A model generated the notes under the pieces. That model had not been told where the DNA came from. It searched no databases and saw nothing but the letters and a program-made list of their open reading frames with translations. Made by a program: the position numbers and the translations under genes. This document shows positions 33,827-42,957 of a DNA stretch of 49,265 nucleotides, in pieces. Location of the stretch: contig CAYXNY010000028.1 of assembly GCA_964467175.1 (NCBI GenBank), positions 1-49,265 of the forward strand, given 5' to 3'. Source of the stretch: JAWAFD01 sp964467175 (GTDB lineage: Archaea; Micrarchaeota; Micrarchaeia; Anstonellales; J096). Every line of letters starts with the position of its first letter. Position 1 is the first letter of the stretch.

Positions 33827-35026
33827 ATGATAGTAGAAAATGCGAGGTTTTTTTACGATGGAAAAACAGTCGTGGAAAAGGATATTCTGCTTGATAAAAG
33901 AATAAAAAAAATAGGAATTTTTGACGGGGGAAGCGAGGAAAGGTTTGATGCAAAGGGGATGTTTGTTTTTCCGGGCCTGGTGGATCCCCATGTGCATCTT
34001 AGGGAGCCCGGGGCTGAGCACAAGGAGGACTTTGAAAGCGGAGGAAGGGCCGCGATAGCGGGCGGAATTACAACCGTAATAGACATGCCGAACAACCCTC
34101 AGCCAACAACGACTATAAAAAAACTAAAAGAAAAAATAAAGCTCGCAAAAAAATCTCTGGCGAGGGTATACTTTCATTTCGGGGCAACAAAAAACAACTT
34201 TTCTGAGGCAAAAAAAGCTGAAAAATTTGAAGAAGTGAAAGGGCTGAAAGTGTACATGGGAAAAACAACGGGGAGTTTGCTTGTGGATGAAGAAGAGGCA
34301 ATCCTGAAGCATTTGAAAAATTTCAAAAAAACAGTTGTTTTTCATGCTGAGGATGAAAAAACAATAGAAGCGATGGAAAGGGAAAAAATGAAAAGATGGC
34401 CGGCTGGGATTGTCGGGATCGCAAAGGCGTGTGCGCTGGGAAAAATAGCAAGAGGAAAAATCCACATCGCGCATGCAACTTCATATGAAGAGGTAATGCT
34501 AGCGAAAATGTTTGGGGCAACGGTTGAAACAGCCCCCCATTATTTGTTTTTGGACGAAAGCGCGATGAAAAAGTGGGGAGGGGTAAACCCGCCTTTAAGA
34601 GAAAGGGCGGACGCGGAAAAGCTGTGGAAGGCGATGAGCAAAATCGACTGCATAGCAACAGACCATGCACCCCATACAAAAAAAGAGAAAAAAGAAGGGG
34701 CGAAGGGCTATCCGGGGCTTGAGACCTCCCTCCCGCTCATGCTGACCGCTTACAATAAGGGGCTGACCACTCTGGACGAACTAGAAGAAAAAATGGCCGA
34801 AAATCCGGCAAGAATATTCGAACTTAAGGGGATCGGAAGGATAAAAGAGGGGTTTGTCGGGGATTTGACGATTGTTGATTTGAACGAAGAATGGGAAGTG
34901 AATGGAGAAAATTTAAACACAAAAGCAGAATGGAGCCCTTTTGAAGGAATGAAGCTCAGGGGAAGAGTCAAGGCAGTAATAAAGGAAGGAAGATTGGTTT
35001 ATCAGGATGGAAATTTTTTGGCATAG
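33827..35026 (+). CDS. pyrC: Dihydroorotase
   Basis: The 399-residue protein (start MIVENARFFYDG; an ATG at 33803 would add eight residues) is a type I dihydroorotase of pyrimidine synthesis. It has the HxH metal motif DPHVHLREPG, the carbamylated lysine in GLKVYMG, later His ligands in HAEDE and AHATS, and the catalytic Asp in ATDHAPH. The end overlaps the convergent pilin-like gene at 35002 by 25 bases. Confidence 0.93.
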   Translation: MIVENARFFYDGKTVVEKDILLDKRIKKIGIFDGGSEERFDAKGMFVFPGLVDPHVHLREPGAEHKEDFESGGRAAIAGGITTVIDMPNNPQPTTTIKKLKEKIKLAKKSLARVYFHFGATKNNFSEAKKAEKFEEVKGLKVYMGKTTGSLLVDEEEAILKHLKNFKKTVVFHAEDEKTIEAMEREKMKRWPAGIVGIAKACALGKIARGKIHIAHATSYEEVMLAKMFGATVETAPHYLFLDESAMKKWGGVNPPLRERADAEKLWKAMSKIDCIATDHAPHTKKEKKEGAKGYPGLETSLPLMLTAYNKGLTTLDELEEKMAENPARIFELKGIGRIKEGFVGDLTIVDLNEEWEVNGENLNTKAEWSPFEGMKLRGRVKAVIKEGRLVYQDGNFLA

Positions 35027-35418
35027 ACTTTTTTGCCGTCGGAAGAAATCTCAATCCTGTAAAATCCAGGAGTAAGAGAGTTTCCTTCAATCTGGAAGGA
35101 AACCGGCTTTACAATATCGCCACCGTCAACGAGACGGGCGACCACCTCCCCTCCGTCTGCGTAGGATTTGAACTCTATCTCCTTGACATTGGCCGGAACA
35201 TCTATCTCGGCGATTATTGAGGAATTTTCTCCGCAGTAGCCAACGGAGTTCGAAAGGGAGGAGAGCCTTTCAACAGAAACATAAGCTTTCCTTACATCAA
35301 GCTCGTTTGTGATCTCGCCGGCCTTGCTGTAAGCAAAAAACAGCGTAGGTATGAAAAGGAACAGCACAAATGCGATAACGGCGATGAGCTCGGTTGAAAC
35401 CTGTGCTTTTTTTGTCAT
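35002..35418 (-). CDS. Type IV pilin-like protein with class III signal peptide
   Basis: The 138-residue protein begins MTKKAQVSTELIAVIAFVLF, a classical archaeal class III signal peptide (cleavage before Q-V-S-T-E) followed by a hydrophobic helix and a beta-rich domain. It is the clearest prepilin in the window. It overlaps the CBS gene upstream by four bases (ATGA) and is convergent with pyrC, overlapping its end. Confidence 0.85.
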   Translation of the reverse strand: MTKKAQVSTELIAVIAFVLFLFIPTLFFAYSKAGEITNELDVRKAYVSVERLSSLSNSVGYCGENSSIIAEIDVPANVKEIEFKSYADGGEVVARLVDGGDIVKPVSFQIEGNSLTPGFYRIEISSDGKKVYAKKFPS

Positions 35419-36518
35419 AGGTATTCCTCCTTCTCAATCAGCGTTGCGGTTTTTTTGCTTTTTTTTTCCTTCAATTTTCTAAGCACCGTAATTATCTGGT
35501 CCACAAGCAATCTCGCGGTATCTGCAATGTCGTACTTTTCCATGTGGATGTGGATGGGGTTAAGGTCGACAACAATTGTCGCATCCATTCTGTATGTGGA
35601 TTTTCCCTTTTTTACATGCACCCTGCACTCGCCTATGTCAAAGGATTTTGAGAATTTTTCAAGGGCTTTCGCAACCGCGCTTTTTATTTCATCGTGATGG
35701 TAAAGGTCCTCTCCGTAAAGACCGGCAACAACAACTTCCGGAACGGATGCAAATTTCTTCATGCTTTCTTTTATTATATCGGCAACCGAGAGTACGCCAA
35801 CAGGCTTCTTGTTCGCATCCGCGACCACCGCGTGAGAAACCTTGCGGTTCGCCATCTTTTTTATCGCTTCCTTCAAACTGAGCTCAGGCGGGATGAGCAC
35901 CGCCGGCTCCCTAAGAAAACCCGATATCGGCAACTCTTTTTCATTCGCCACCTCGCTCACGAGCTGGAAGCTCTGCCTGCTTCTGGAACGGCCGATGAAT
36001 GCAAGAAAATCGTATGTTGAAACCACCCCCTCGACCTTTCCCTTTGAAACGACAACAAGGTGGTGGGTGCCGAGTTTTTTCATTTTCGTTTTCGCTGCGC
36101 CGAAGGTCTCGGTGTGCTCTATTGTGTATGCTGGCTTTGCCATGAATTCAGAAACCGGAAGAGAAGGAATGACATTTTCCTTCAGCATATCCTCCAGGAG
36201 CATATCCAGCGTATACATCCCTTTTACAGCGTCGTTCTTGTCAACGACAGCTAGGGCTTTGAAATATCCTGCGGAGAAGCGGGAGAGTTTTTCAGGCAGG
36301 GCAAGGTCGGAGTAGATGCGCGGTGCTTTTACTGCAACGGACTCGCATTTCACGGTGCTCGCATCCCTTATCCCCGCCCGCACATTTCTGTCATCGACTA
36401 TTCCTAGGTATTTCCCGTCCTTTGTGATCACAACCGCGGTCCCGGTTGTCAAAAGTTCGTCGAGCGCTTTAGAGAGGGGCTCGCTTGAATCAAGAGTTGT
36501 CGCCTTTATGTACGCCAT
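35415..36518 (-). CDS. Four-CBS-domain protein fused to an HPF/RaiA-like ribosome-binding domain
   Basis: The 367-residue protein has two CBS pairs (about residues 1-115 and 125-250), adenine-nucleotide sensors by family, and a C-terminal domain (about 262-360) with the beta-alpha-beta-beta-beta-alpha pattern of hibernation promoting factors, ending in the helix DTARLLVDQIITVLRKLKEK. If right, it would couple energy state to ribosome inactivation. The HPF assignment is by pattern only. A GGTGG ribosome-binding site precedes the ATG. Confidence 0.78.
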   Translation of the reverse strand: MAYIKATTLDSSEPLSKALDELLTTGTAVVITKDGKYLGIVDDRNVRAGIRDASTVKCESVAVKAPRIYSDLALPEKLSRFSAGYFKALAVVDKNDAVKGMYTLDMLLEDMLKENVIPSLPVSEFMAKPAYTIEHTETFGAAKTKMKKLGTHHLVVVSKGKVEGVVSTYDFLAFIGRSRSRQSFQLVSEVANEKELPISGFLREPAVLIPPELSLKEAIKKMANRKVSHAVVADANKKPVGVLSVADIIKESMKKFASVPEVVVAGLYGEDLYHHDEIKSAVAKALEKFSKSFDIGECRVHVKKGKSTYRMDATIVVDLNPIHIHMEKYDIADTARLLVDQIITVLRKLKEKKSKKTATLIEKEEYL

Positions 36519-36547
36519 AATACCACCAGAAAGGAACTATCCAAAAA

Positions 36548-36558
36548 GTATAAAAACA
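36548..36558. promoter_or_regulatory. Divergent TATA box between the CBS gene and scpA
   Basis: AGTATAAAAAC lies about 25-30 bases from the starts at 36518 (minus) and 36581 (plus). Confidence 0.45.
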
Positions 36559-36580
36559 GAACAGTTTATTAAACCTACGT

Positions 36581-37252
36581 ATGTCCTCCCTCGACATCGA
36601 GAAAATGGTAGAAAAACCCACATGGAGAACAGTGCTCGTAGAGCTTATCACAACCAAAAAACTCGACCCCTGGGATATCGACATTACCGCGCTTACAGAT
36701 GGCTTTTTGGAAAAAATAAAAGAAATGCAGAGGATAGAGCTGGAGCTGCCCGCAAACATCGTTCTCGCGTGCGCAATCCTCCTGAAATTCAAAAGCCTAT
36801 ACCTGCCCATTACTGCTGAGGAGCAGGATGGAAATGGAGGCGAGATGGTTGTTCCGGATGCCGGAGCGGTTCCGCAGTTGGAAATGCTCTCCAGAATACC
36901 GCCCAAAAAGCCGATTACGCTGAATGAGCTTCTTGAAGAGATGGAGAAGGTGATGAAGTACGAAAGAAAAAATGTTGCCAAAACAATCCAGCTTGAAGAG
37001 GTGTTCTATGAGATAGAACACAGAAATATGCAGGAGGAGATTGAAGGTGTTCTATCCTCGCTGGTGGCGAAAATGGACAGCGAGGGATGGGTGATGTTTT
37101 CTTCAATAATGGAAACGAGCGAGCCGAGGGAGGTTGTGAAAAAGCTCCTTCCAATCCTCCATCTTTCGCAGGAAGAAAAGCTTGACCTGAGGCAGGATGA
37201 GTATTTCGGAGAGATTTTTATAAAAGTATTGCCAGAAGCTCTTAAGGCGTGA
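36581..37252 (+). CDS. scpA: Chromosome segregation and condensation protein ScpA
   Basis: The 223-residue protein has the ScpA N-terminus (TTKKLDPWDIDITALTDGFL), a central segment ending FKSLYLP and a C-terminal winged-helix that contacts the SMC head. It forms the kleisin of the SMC complex with ScpB, encoded four bases downstream. Confidence 0.92.
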   Translation: MSSLDIEKMVEKPTWRTVLVELITTKKLDPWDIDITALTDGFLEKIKEMQRIELELPANIVLACAILLKFKSLYLPITAEEQDGNGGEMVVPDAGAVPQLEMLSRIPPKKPITLNELLEEMEKVMKYERKNVAKTIQLEEVFYEIEHRNMQEEIEGVLSSLVAKMDSEGWVMFSSIMETSEPREVVKKLLPILHLSQEEKLDLRQDEYFGEIFIKVLPEALKA

Positions 37253-37256
37253 TAGC

Positions 37257-37742
37257 ATGGAGGGAATGGAGCAGGGCGCTCAGGATAAGAAAAGGCTCAT
37301 AGAAGCAGCGCTTTTCATGTCATCGCGCGAAATTTCTCCCGAGGAGCTGAAAAAAGTTACTGGAATTGACGCGCCGGGCCATATAGCAAATCTTATAAAA
37401 GAACTGGCTGATGAGTACCGGGAGAGGGGAAGCGCGGTTGAGATAAAAGAAATAGCGGGAAAATATATAATGAGTGTAAGGGAGGAATACCTACCTTCTG
37501 TAAAAGAATTTGCAAAGGAAACCGAGATGAGCAAAGGCGCTGTCAAGGTGCTGGCTTATGTTGCAAACAACAACGGAATTTTAAAAAGCGAGGTTGTGAA
37601 GGTGCTCGGGGCTCAAGCATACGCATACATAAAAGAAATAACAGAAAAAGGTTTTGTAAAGCAGGTGAAAGCGGGAAGGAGCAAAAAAATTTATTTAACT
37701 GACAAGTTCAGGGCGTATTTTAAAAAGGCGGAACCAGCTTAA
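37257..37742 (+). CDS. scpB: Chromosome segregation and condensation protein ScpB
   Basis: The 161-residue protein has two winged-helix domains with RLIEAALFMSSREISPEEL at the start and KGAVKVLAYVANNNGILKSE in the second domain, as in ScpB. It follows scpA in the usual order. Confidence 0.92.
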   Translation: MEGMEQGAQDKKRLIEAALFMSSREISPEELKKVTGIDAPGHIANLIKELADEYRERGSAVEIKEIAGKYIMSVREEYLPSVKEFAKETEMSKGAVKVLAYVANNNGILKSEVVKVLGAQAYAYIKEITEKGFVKQVKAGRSKKIYLTDKFRAYFKKAEPA

Positions 37743-37763
37743 GAACAAAAGAGTAAAGCGATA

Positions 37764-37773
37764 GGTTTAAAGC
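37764..37773 (+). promoter_or_regulatory. TATA box of hisS
   Basis: GGTTTAAAGC lies about 25 bases before the ATG at 37796. Confidence 0.45.
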
Positions 37774-37795
37774 ATATTTTAAGAAAGAATAGCCC

Positions 37796-39040
37796 ATGGA
37801 AACACCAGCAGGAATGCGGGATTTTGGCCCGAAGGAAATGCTAGTAAGGAAATGGGTAGTGGAAAAGATAGAGGAAAAGTTTAGGATTTACGGGTTCAGG
37901 CCTCTGGATACCCCGGCGATGGAATTTTTGGATGTTTTGACCACGAAAAGCGGCGAGGAGATAGAGAGGCAGATTTTCAGAATAAGAGAGGAGAATATTG
38001 GTTTAAGGTTTGATTTAACCGTTCCGCTGGCAAGGTTTGTTGCGGGCAACCTAGAACTTCCGAAGCCGTTCAAAAGATACGCGATCGGGAAGGTTTGGAG
38101 GAATGAAGAAGCGCAGAAAGGGAGATATAGGGAGTTTATGCAGGCGGATGTAGATATTGTGGGAACAAAGAGCATGCGCGCAGAAGGAGAACTGCTTAAT
38201 CTTGCCTATGGTGTGCTTGAGGAATTGGGGTTTGATTTGAGAGGTGCGAGGTTTTTGCTGAACAACAGAAAAATTCTGAACGGATTGGCAGAAAGCTGGG
38301 AAATAGAAGAGAAAGCCCGGGATGATGTTTTTAGAAGCTTGGACAAGATGGATAAAATCGGCGAAAGAGGAGTTGCGCAGGAGCTTGAAGCGAAAGTCGG
38401 AAAGAAAAAAAGCGAGGAGATAATGAAGAGCTTGAAAGTTGATGGAGGGAACAAGGAGAAGCTAGAATTTGCAAAGGAATACAGCGAAGAAGGTGCTGGA
38501 GAGGTTGAAGAAATCTTATCCTATTTCCCAAAAGCAGAGATAGACCTATTTTTGGTGAGAGGGCTAGCATACTATACAGGACCGATATTTGAAGTAAAAC
38601 TGAGCGAGGAGATTGGAAGCGTTGCTGCCGGTGGGAGGTACGATGGGCTCATAGGATTGTACGGACAGGGAGAGTATGCAACCGGAATAAGCTTTGGAAT
38701 TGAACGACTTATATATTTAATAAAGAGCAGAAGGGAAGAGGGTTCGCGCGAAACAACAACGCAGATTTTTGTTGCAAACGTTAAGCCAGAATTCTATCCT
38801 TACGCGCTTGAGGTTGCAAAAGAATTCAGGAAGGCAGGGATATGCGCCGAGGTTGATTTGAACGAGAGGAATTTAAGAAAACAGCTTGAGTATGTAAATG
38901 CGTTGAAAATACCTTATGCCGCAGTCGTTGGAGAGAGGGAGAAAAAAGAAAGGAAAATTATGCTTCGGGATATGAAAACGGGAAAGGAAGAATTCTTGGG
39001 TGTGAAGGAAGCCGCAAAAAAAGTTAACGTATACGCCTGA
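37796..39040 (+). CDS. hisS: Histidyl-tRNA synthetase
   Basis: The 414-residue class II synthetase shows motif 1 (GMRDFGPKEMLVRKWV), motif 2 (RYAIGKVWRNEEAQKGRYRE), the histidine-specific segment LAYYTGPIFEV, GGRYDGLIG, motif 3 (GISFGIERL) and a C-terminal anticodon-binding domain. It attaches histidine to tRNA-His. Length is usual. Confidence 0.96.
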   Translation: METPAGMRDFGPKEMLVRKWVVEKIEEKFRIYGFRPLDTPAMEFLDVLTTKSGEEIERQIFRIREENIGLRFDLTVPLARFVAGNLELPKPFKRYAIGKVWRNEEAQKGRYREFMQADVDIVGTKSMRAEGELLNLAYGVLEELGFDLRGARFLLNNRKILNGLAESWEIEEKARDDVFRSLDKMDKIGERGVAQELEAKVGKKKSEEIMKSLKVDGGNKEKLEFAKEYSEEGAGEVEEILSYFPKAEIDLFLVRGLAYYTGPIFEVKLSEEIGSVAAGGRYDGLIGLYGQGEYATGISFGIERLIYLIKSRREEGSRETTTQIFVANVKPEFYPYALEVAKEFRKAGICAEVDLNERNLRKQLEYVNALKIPYAAVVGEREKKERKIMLRDMKTGKEEFLGVKEAAKKVNVYA

Positions 39041-39045
39041 AAGAC

Positions 39046-39510
39046 TTACGGCCTGGCGAGTATTACGATTTTTCCCTCTTTCTCCTCCACGGAAACCTTC
39101 ATCTTTCTGTTTTTGATAAGCTCTATAAAAATCGCCGGATAGTCGAACCCGACCTCATCTATAACTTCTATCTCGTACCCGCCGTAAACGTGCCGGACTT
39201 TTCCGTGCTTCCCGCACAAGGCAAGAATCTTTTTGTCAAGAGCCTCCTCGCGCTCCGCGATCTTTCTCTTCACTCTTATGAACTCGGCAAAATTTTTCGC
39301 AAGGTTTTTTTCTATTTTGTCAAGCTCGCTGATCACAAACGACCTCAACTCAAAAGAAGTGACCGCGTCGCGTTTGGCAAACTCCTTCTGGGCTTTTTTT
39401 GCGATCGCCTGCGCGTCTGATTTTTTTGCCCCCGCTCTTACAATGGCCTTGGCCATCTTTCTTTTTGAAAATTCCTCAACCCTCCCATCCTTTTTTATAA
39501 CCCTAACCAT
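39046..39510 (-). CDS. ATP-cone domain protein
   Basis: From the ATG at 39510 (MVRVIKKDGRVEEFSKRKM) the 154-residue protein has an ATP-cone at residues 1-90, as in NrdR and ribonucleotide reductase regulators. The C-terminal part (YGGYEIEVIDEVG) is not a zinc ribbon, so it is not a standard NrdR. A nucleotide-dependent regulator is likely. It overlaps the permease stop by eight bases. Confidence 0.75.
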   Translation of the reverse strand: MVRVIKKDGRVEEFSKRKMAKAIVRAGAKKSDAQAIAKKAQKEFAKRDAVTSFELRSFVISELDKIEKNLAKNFAEFIRVKRKIAEREEALDKKILALCGKHGKVRHVYGGYEIEVIDEVGFDYPAIFIELIKNRKMKVSVEEKEGKIVILARP

Positions 39511-40906
39511 ACACACCACCCAGCAGACTCTCGATCAAACCGCTTTGAGCATAAAGAAGGAAAAGCGCAACGCTTACTGTGAGAAAAGTGACAACGGCCC
39601 CTACCCTGAGCCATTGCAAAAACCCTATTTTCACATTCCAGTTCCTCTCGGCAATCCCGACGGCAACTATGTTGGCCGTGCTTCCGATTACTGTGAGGTT
39701 GCCGAAGAATGTTCCGCCGAAAAGAAGCGCCCACCAGAAGCTATCAGAAGAGATCCCAAGCGCGCCCATGCTTTCCAAAACCGGGATGAACGTTGCGACA
39801 GCAAGCACATTGTCCAGCACTGCGCTTATGATTCCGGAGGAAATGAAAACTACCCCGGTGAGTATTTCCGGCGCAGTCCCGAAGCCGGAAACTATTCTAT
39901 CCGCAGCCCATGAGGTGACACCTACGTATTTTAGTGCGCCTACCGAAGCGAAAAGCATGATGAAAAATGTCAGGGTCCACCAGTCAACCCTGCTTTCTAC
40001 AAGAGACCTAGCCTTCTCCATCTCAAGCAGGATTGCCATCCCTGCGCCTAGGAAAGCCGCGCCGAGCAGGATGTTGTTCTTTGTAAGGCCAAGCATCTCT
40101 TCGATCTGGTGATGGAGAACAAGAAGGGTAAACACACTGAAAAAGAGAAGAGCGCTTTTGATGATGGAAAAATCCATTTGCACATCCTCAAAAAGCTTCT
40201 CTTTTTTCATCTCAAAAATCCTTCCCCGCATTTCCGCTATCTCTTTTCTGAAAACAAAAAAACACACAAGAATTAAAATGAGGACGGAAATAAAGCTTAT
40301 GGGCGCTGCATTCGAGAGGAAATCCGAAAATGAAAACCCTCCCTTCAACGCTATCATTACGCCTATGGGGTTGCCGATGGCGGTGGCGCTGCTTCCTATA
40401 TTGGTTGCAAAAACAACCATGAGTATAAACGGCACAGGGTTGATGCGGAGCCGTCCTGTAAGATTGAATACTACGCTCAGCATAAAGAGTATTGAAGTAA
40501 CCTCGTCAACAACCGCCGCAAAAAAAGCGGATGAAAGCAACAGGACCGCGAGCATGAGCTTCGGGTTTGAAGCAAGCGGAGGGATGAGCCGGCTTAGCAG
40601 GAACTCAAAAAATTTGTTTTTCTCAAGATAGCCGATGAAAATCATCATCGCGATGAGGAACGCGATTATATCCAGAGAAGCAAAGTGTACAAAATGCTCT
40701 ACATCCAGAACGCCTGAAACAAGAAGGGTGCTAACACCCAAAAAAGCAAACGCAAGCCTCTGGTCCCAGAAAAGAAGCGTTCCTGCGATGAAAGAGCTCA
40801 TTATGACAATCGCAACGATCTGTTTTTCATCAAAACCAAGAGAGTAGGATGTTGCAACTACTGCCAAGACGATTAACGCCAGCGAGAACGCTTTGTTTTC
40901 GGGCAT
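39503..40906 (-). CDS. ArsB/NhaD-superfamily ion permease
   Basis: The 467-residue protein has about 11-12 membrane helices with the duplicated ion-transporter pattern, including ATNIGSSATAIGNPIGVMIA and GGTFFGNLTVIGSTANIVAV, both typical of ArsB, NhaD and related Na+/H+ antiporter or anion permeases. The transported ion cannot be told from sequence alone. It overlaps the ATP-cone gene, forming a transcript from the box at 40925-40936. Confidence 0.85.
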   Translation of the reverse strand: MPENKAFSLALIVLAVVATSYSLGFDEKQIVAIVIMSSFIAGTLLFWDQRLAFAFLGVSTLLVSGVLDVEHFVHFASLDIIAFLIAMMIFIGYLEKNKFFEFLLSRLIPPLASNPKLMLAVLLLSSAFFAAVVDEVTSILFMLSVVFNLTGRLRINPVPFILMVVFATNIGSSATAIGNPIGVMIALKGGFSFSDFLSNAAPISFISVLILILVCFFVFRKEIAEMRGRIFEMKKEKLFEDVQMDFSIIKSALLFFSVFTLLVLHHQIEEMLGLTKNNILLGAAFLGAGMAILLEMEKARSLVESRVDWWTLTFFIMLFASVGALKYVGVTSWAADRIVSGFGTAPEILTGVVFISSGIISAVLDNVLAVATFIPVLESMGALGISSDSFWWALLFGGTFFGNLTVIGSTANIVAVGIAERNWNVKIGFLQWLRVGAVVTFLTVSVALFLLYAQSGLIESLLGGVYG

Positions 40907-40924
40907 GATATATTTTTTTCAACA

Positions 40925-40948
40925 GGTATTATAAACATTTTTATAAAC
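40925..40948. promoter_or_regulatory. Tandem and divergent TATA boxes
   Basis: TTATAAAC occurs at 40929-40936 and 40941-40948; one suits the minus-strand start at 40906 and the other the plus-strand start at 40969, each about 25 bases away. Confidence 0.45.
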
Positions 40949-40968
40949 ATTTGCCGCCCTTTTTCTTT

Positions 40969-41457
40969 ATGAAAGTTGCTGTTTTTATCCTTAAGGACAA
41001 ACAATTCTTTATCCGTCAGGAAGAGGGATTGAGGCTCGTCGGAAACCCGCTGGTTGTCGCAAAAAAAATGAAGGAAACGGGGATAAAACTAATTCATATA
41101 GAAGATCCAGAAATAAAGACGATGAAGAATTTTGACATTTACGATAAGCTAACATACATAATCAACATACAGGTTGAGGCGCCGTGCGATGAAAAAATAA
41201 TAAAAAAACTTCTTGGGGTAAAGGCGAGGGTGGTCGTGGAGCTTCCGTGCCCAGCTCTCGAAAAATTCAAGGAAAACAAAAAACTCCTCGTGGGGAAGGT
41301 GGTAGATTGGAAAAACACCGAAGGCATTGATTTTGTTGGGGATGTAATTGTTTTTAGCGAGAGCGATATAGAGAAGGCGGAAAAAATAGGGAAGAGGGCG
41401 CTCTTCTGGGGGAAAACAAAAAAGAAGGTTTTTGCCGAAGCAGAAGGATATGTTTAA
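40969..41457 (+). CDS. Small conserved-looking alpha/beta protein, unknown
   Basis: The 162-residue protein (ATG at 40969, MKVAVFILKDKQFFIRQ) shows alternating strands and helices; GLRLVGNPLVVAKKMKETGI followed by KLIHIEDPE recalls a half TIM-barrel of the HisA kind, but no catalytic motif is seen. It is divergent from the permease gene. Confidence 0.65.
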   Translation: MKVAVFILKDKQFFIRQEEGLRLVGNPLVVAKKMKETGIKLIHIEDPEIKTMKNFDIYDKLTYIINIQVEAPCDEKIIKKLLGVKARVVVELPCPALEKFKENKKLLVGKVVDWKNTEGIDFVGDVIVFSESDIEKAEKIGKRALFWGKTKKKVFAEAEGYV

Positions 41458-41461
41458 AAAC
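41451..41461 (+). promoter_or_regulatory. TATA box of the six-gene prepilin-like operon
   Basis: TGTTTAAAAAC overlaps the stop codon of the preceding gene and lies about 35-40 bases before the ATG at 41495, which has GAGTGG as ribosome-binding sequence. Confidence 0.45.
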
Positions 41462-41494
41462 TGAAACAACACAAAATAACAGCGAGTGGTTTCT

Positions 41495-42067
41495 ATGAAA
41501 GGTCAGAGTAAAGCGTTAGAGATTGTGCTCGTTCTTCTTGTTCTGGTTATAGTTGTTTATGTCGTGCTGGATATATTCACAAAATACATGGCTCAGGAAA
41601 GCGAGAAGCTTCAGGGAATTCAGCTGACGCAGGAGCAGAAGATGGCGGTGCAGAAAATGGTGCAGAGCTGCGAAACAAAATGCAACAATTACCAGAAGTC
41701 CGCGAGCGAGAAGAACCTTGTGGAATTCTGCACGTCTTTCAACGAGATAGACCTTAACGGGGATGGGGATACCAACGATTACTCGGACAAATCTGTGTTT
41801 GCTGAGGTTTCGCTTGGAGGGGTTGGAAGCTGCGAGAAAAGGGTTCCGTGCTTCCTTCTTGTTGAATGCCCGAATGTGGATGCAAAAAGATGCAGTGAAG
41901 CGATATGCTCGTACTATTCAAGCCTAGGGGTGCTTGGAAGTGCGCTGGATGCGAGGGTGAACGAGCTCCTTGACCCCGGAACCTGCCATGACAAATTCTT
42001 GGCATATCACTGGTATACGATTGCCTTCCCCCAAACAAAGAGAGGGGAGCTTGAATGCATGCAGTGA
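41495..42067 (+). CDS. Prepilin-like protein, first of the operon
   Basis: From the ATG at 41495 it begins MKGQSKALEIVLVLLVLVIV, close to a class III signal peptide (K-G-Q-S), and continues with a 165-residue soluble domain holding ten or more cysteines. Such cysteine content implies a disulfide-stabilised extracellular domain. It opens a chain of six overlapping genes of similar build (41495-44298). Confidence 0.72.
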   Translation: MKGQSKALEIVLVLLVLVIVVYVVLDIFTKYMAQESEKLQGIQLTQEQKMAVQKMVQSCETKCNNYQKSASEKNLVEFCTSFNEIDLNGDGDTNDYSDKSVFAEVSLGGVGSCEKRVPCFLLVECPNVDAKRCSEAICSYYSSLGVLGSALDARVNELLDPGTCHDKFLAYHWYTIAFPQTKRGELECMQ

Positions 42068-42594
42068 TATTTTTGGACGCATTAAAACCAGGAACAGAGA
42101 AGACAAAGAAAATGCGAAAGGGGGTGGGGACGCCAGGAGGAGAGGAGAAAAAAATAAAGTTCCCCATGGGCTGGGTATTACCCCCTAGGGCTTATAAGGG
42201 CGATGCGCCGAGTTTGTGGATATGGATTCTTGCAAGCTTCATCTTTGCTTCAATCGTGATAATGGTATACTGGAATGCGTTCGGCTCCTTCAAGGAAAAC
42301 TTTGTTTCGAACGAGCAGAAAAGGCTTTTTGACGAGCTTTCTGGCAAGCTGGAGAGCTTCTGCTCCATGCCCAACGATAGCACCTTCACATTTACAAAAA
42401 AAGTTTACGGGGAACTCGTCATGACCGGGTACAACAACGAATTCTGCATAAGAGGAAAGAACGACCTCTGCAAAAATATAACATGCCAAACCAATATTAC
42501 TTCGCTTTTCGTTCCGGCGGGCGTGGAAAGCGAGTATGTTTTCGTGATAGAGAAAAAAGACGGCGTTGTCCGTGTGAAAGGGAGCGTCGGATGA
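42055..42594 (+). CDS. Prepilin-like protein with long N-terminal extension
   Basis: The ATG at 42055 gives 179 residues; an in-frame ATG at 42112 (MRKGVGTPGG) would shorten the unusual N-terminus. The membrane helix is LWIWILASFIFASIVIMVYW, followed by a soluble domain with four cysteines (FCSMP, FCIRG, LCKNI, TCQTN). It overlaps its predecessor by 13 bases. Confidence 0.65.
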   Translation: MHAVIFLDALKPGTEKTKKMRKGVGTPGGEEKKIKFPMGWVLPPRAYKGDAPSLWIWILASFIFASIVIMVYWNAFGSFKENFVSNEQKRLFDELSGKLESFCSMPNDSTFTFTKKVYGELVMTGYNNEFCIRGKNDLCKNITCQTNITSLFVPAGVESEYVFVIEKKDGVVRVKGSVG

Positions 42595-42597
42595 TCC

Positions 42598-42957
42598 ATG
42601 ACTGCGACAACTGATTTTATAGTGAATGTCGGGTCGCTCGTAGCGGTTCTGATCGTAATTGCCATAATGTGGAATGCGATAAGCTTTCAGATAAACGAGC
42701 AGAAAAAATTCATTGCGAATGACATCGCAAAAGAAGTGAGTTTTTTGATAATGGAAAGCTACGAAAAGGGCGGCAGCAATGCGAGCTTTGAACGCGGCGG
42801 ACGGGTGAAGATAGGGAAGGGTGTTGTTTTTGCGAGCGTGGATGGGCAGGAAAGCTACTTTCCTTATCCGCTCGAGCTGAACGCGTCTGGCGAATTCACA
42901 TTCACAAATGAAATCCACTGCTCTGGGAAGGAGAGGATCGTATGCGCGGGCAGCTGA
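42598..42957 (+). CDS. Prepilin-like protein
   Basis: The 119-residue protein has an N-terminal helix (VNVGSLVAVLIVIAIMWNAI) and a small beta-rich domain with two cysteines near its end (HCSGK, VCAGS). It follows three bases after the previous gene and overlaps the next by 16 bases. Confidence 0.65.
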   Translation: MTATTDFIVNVGSLVAVLIVIAIMWNAISFQINEQKKFIANDIAKEVSFLIMESYEKGGSNASFERGGRVKIGKGVVFASVDGQESYFPYPLELNASGEFTFTNEIHCSGKERIVCAGS

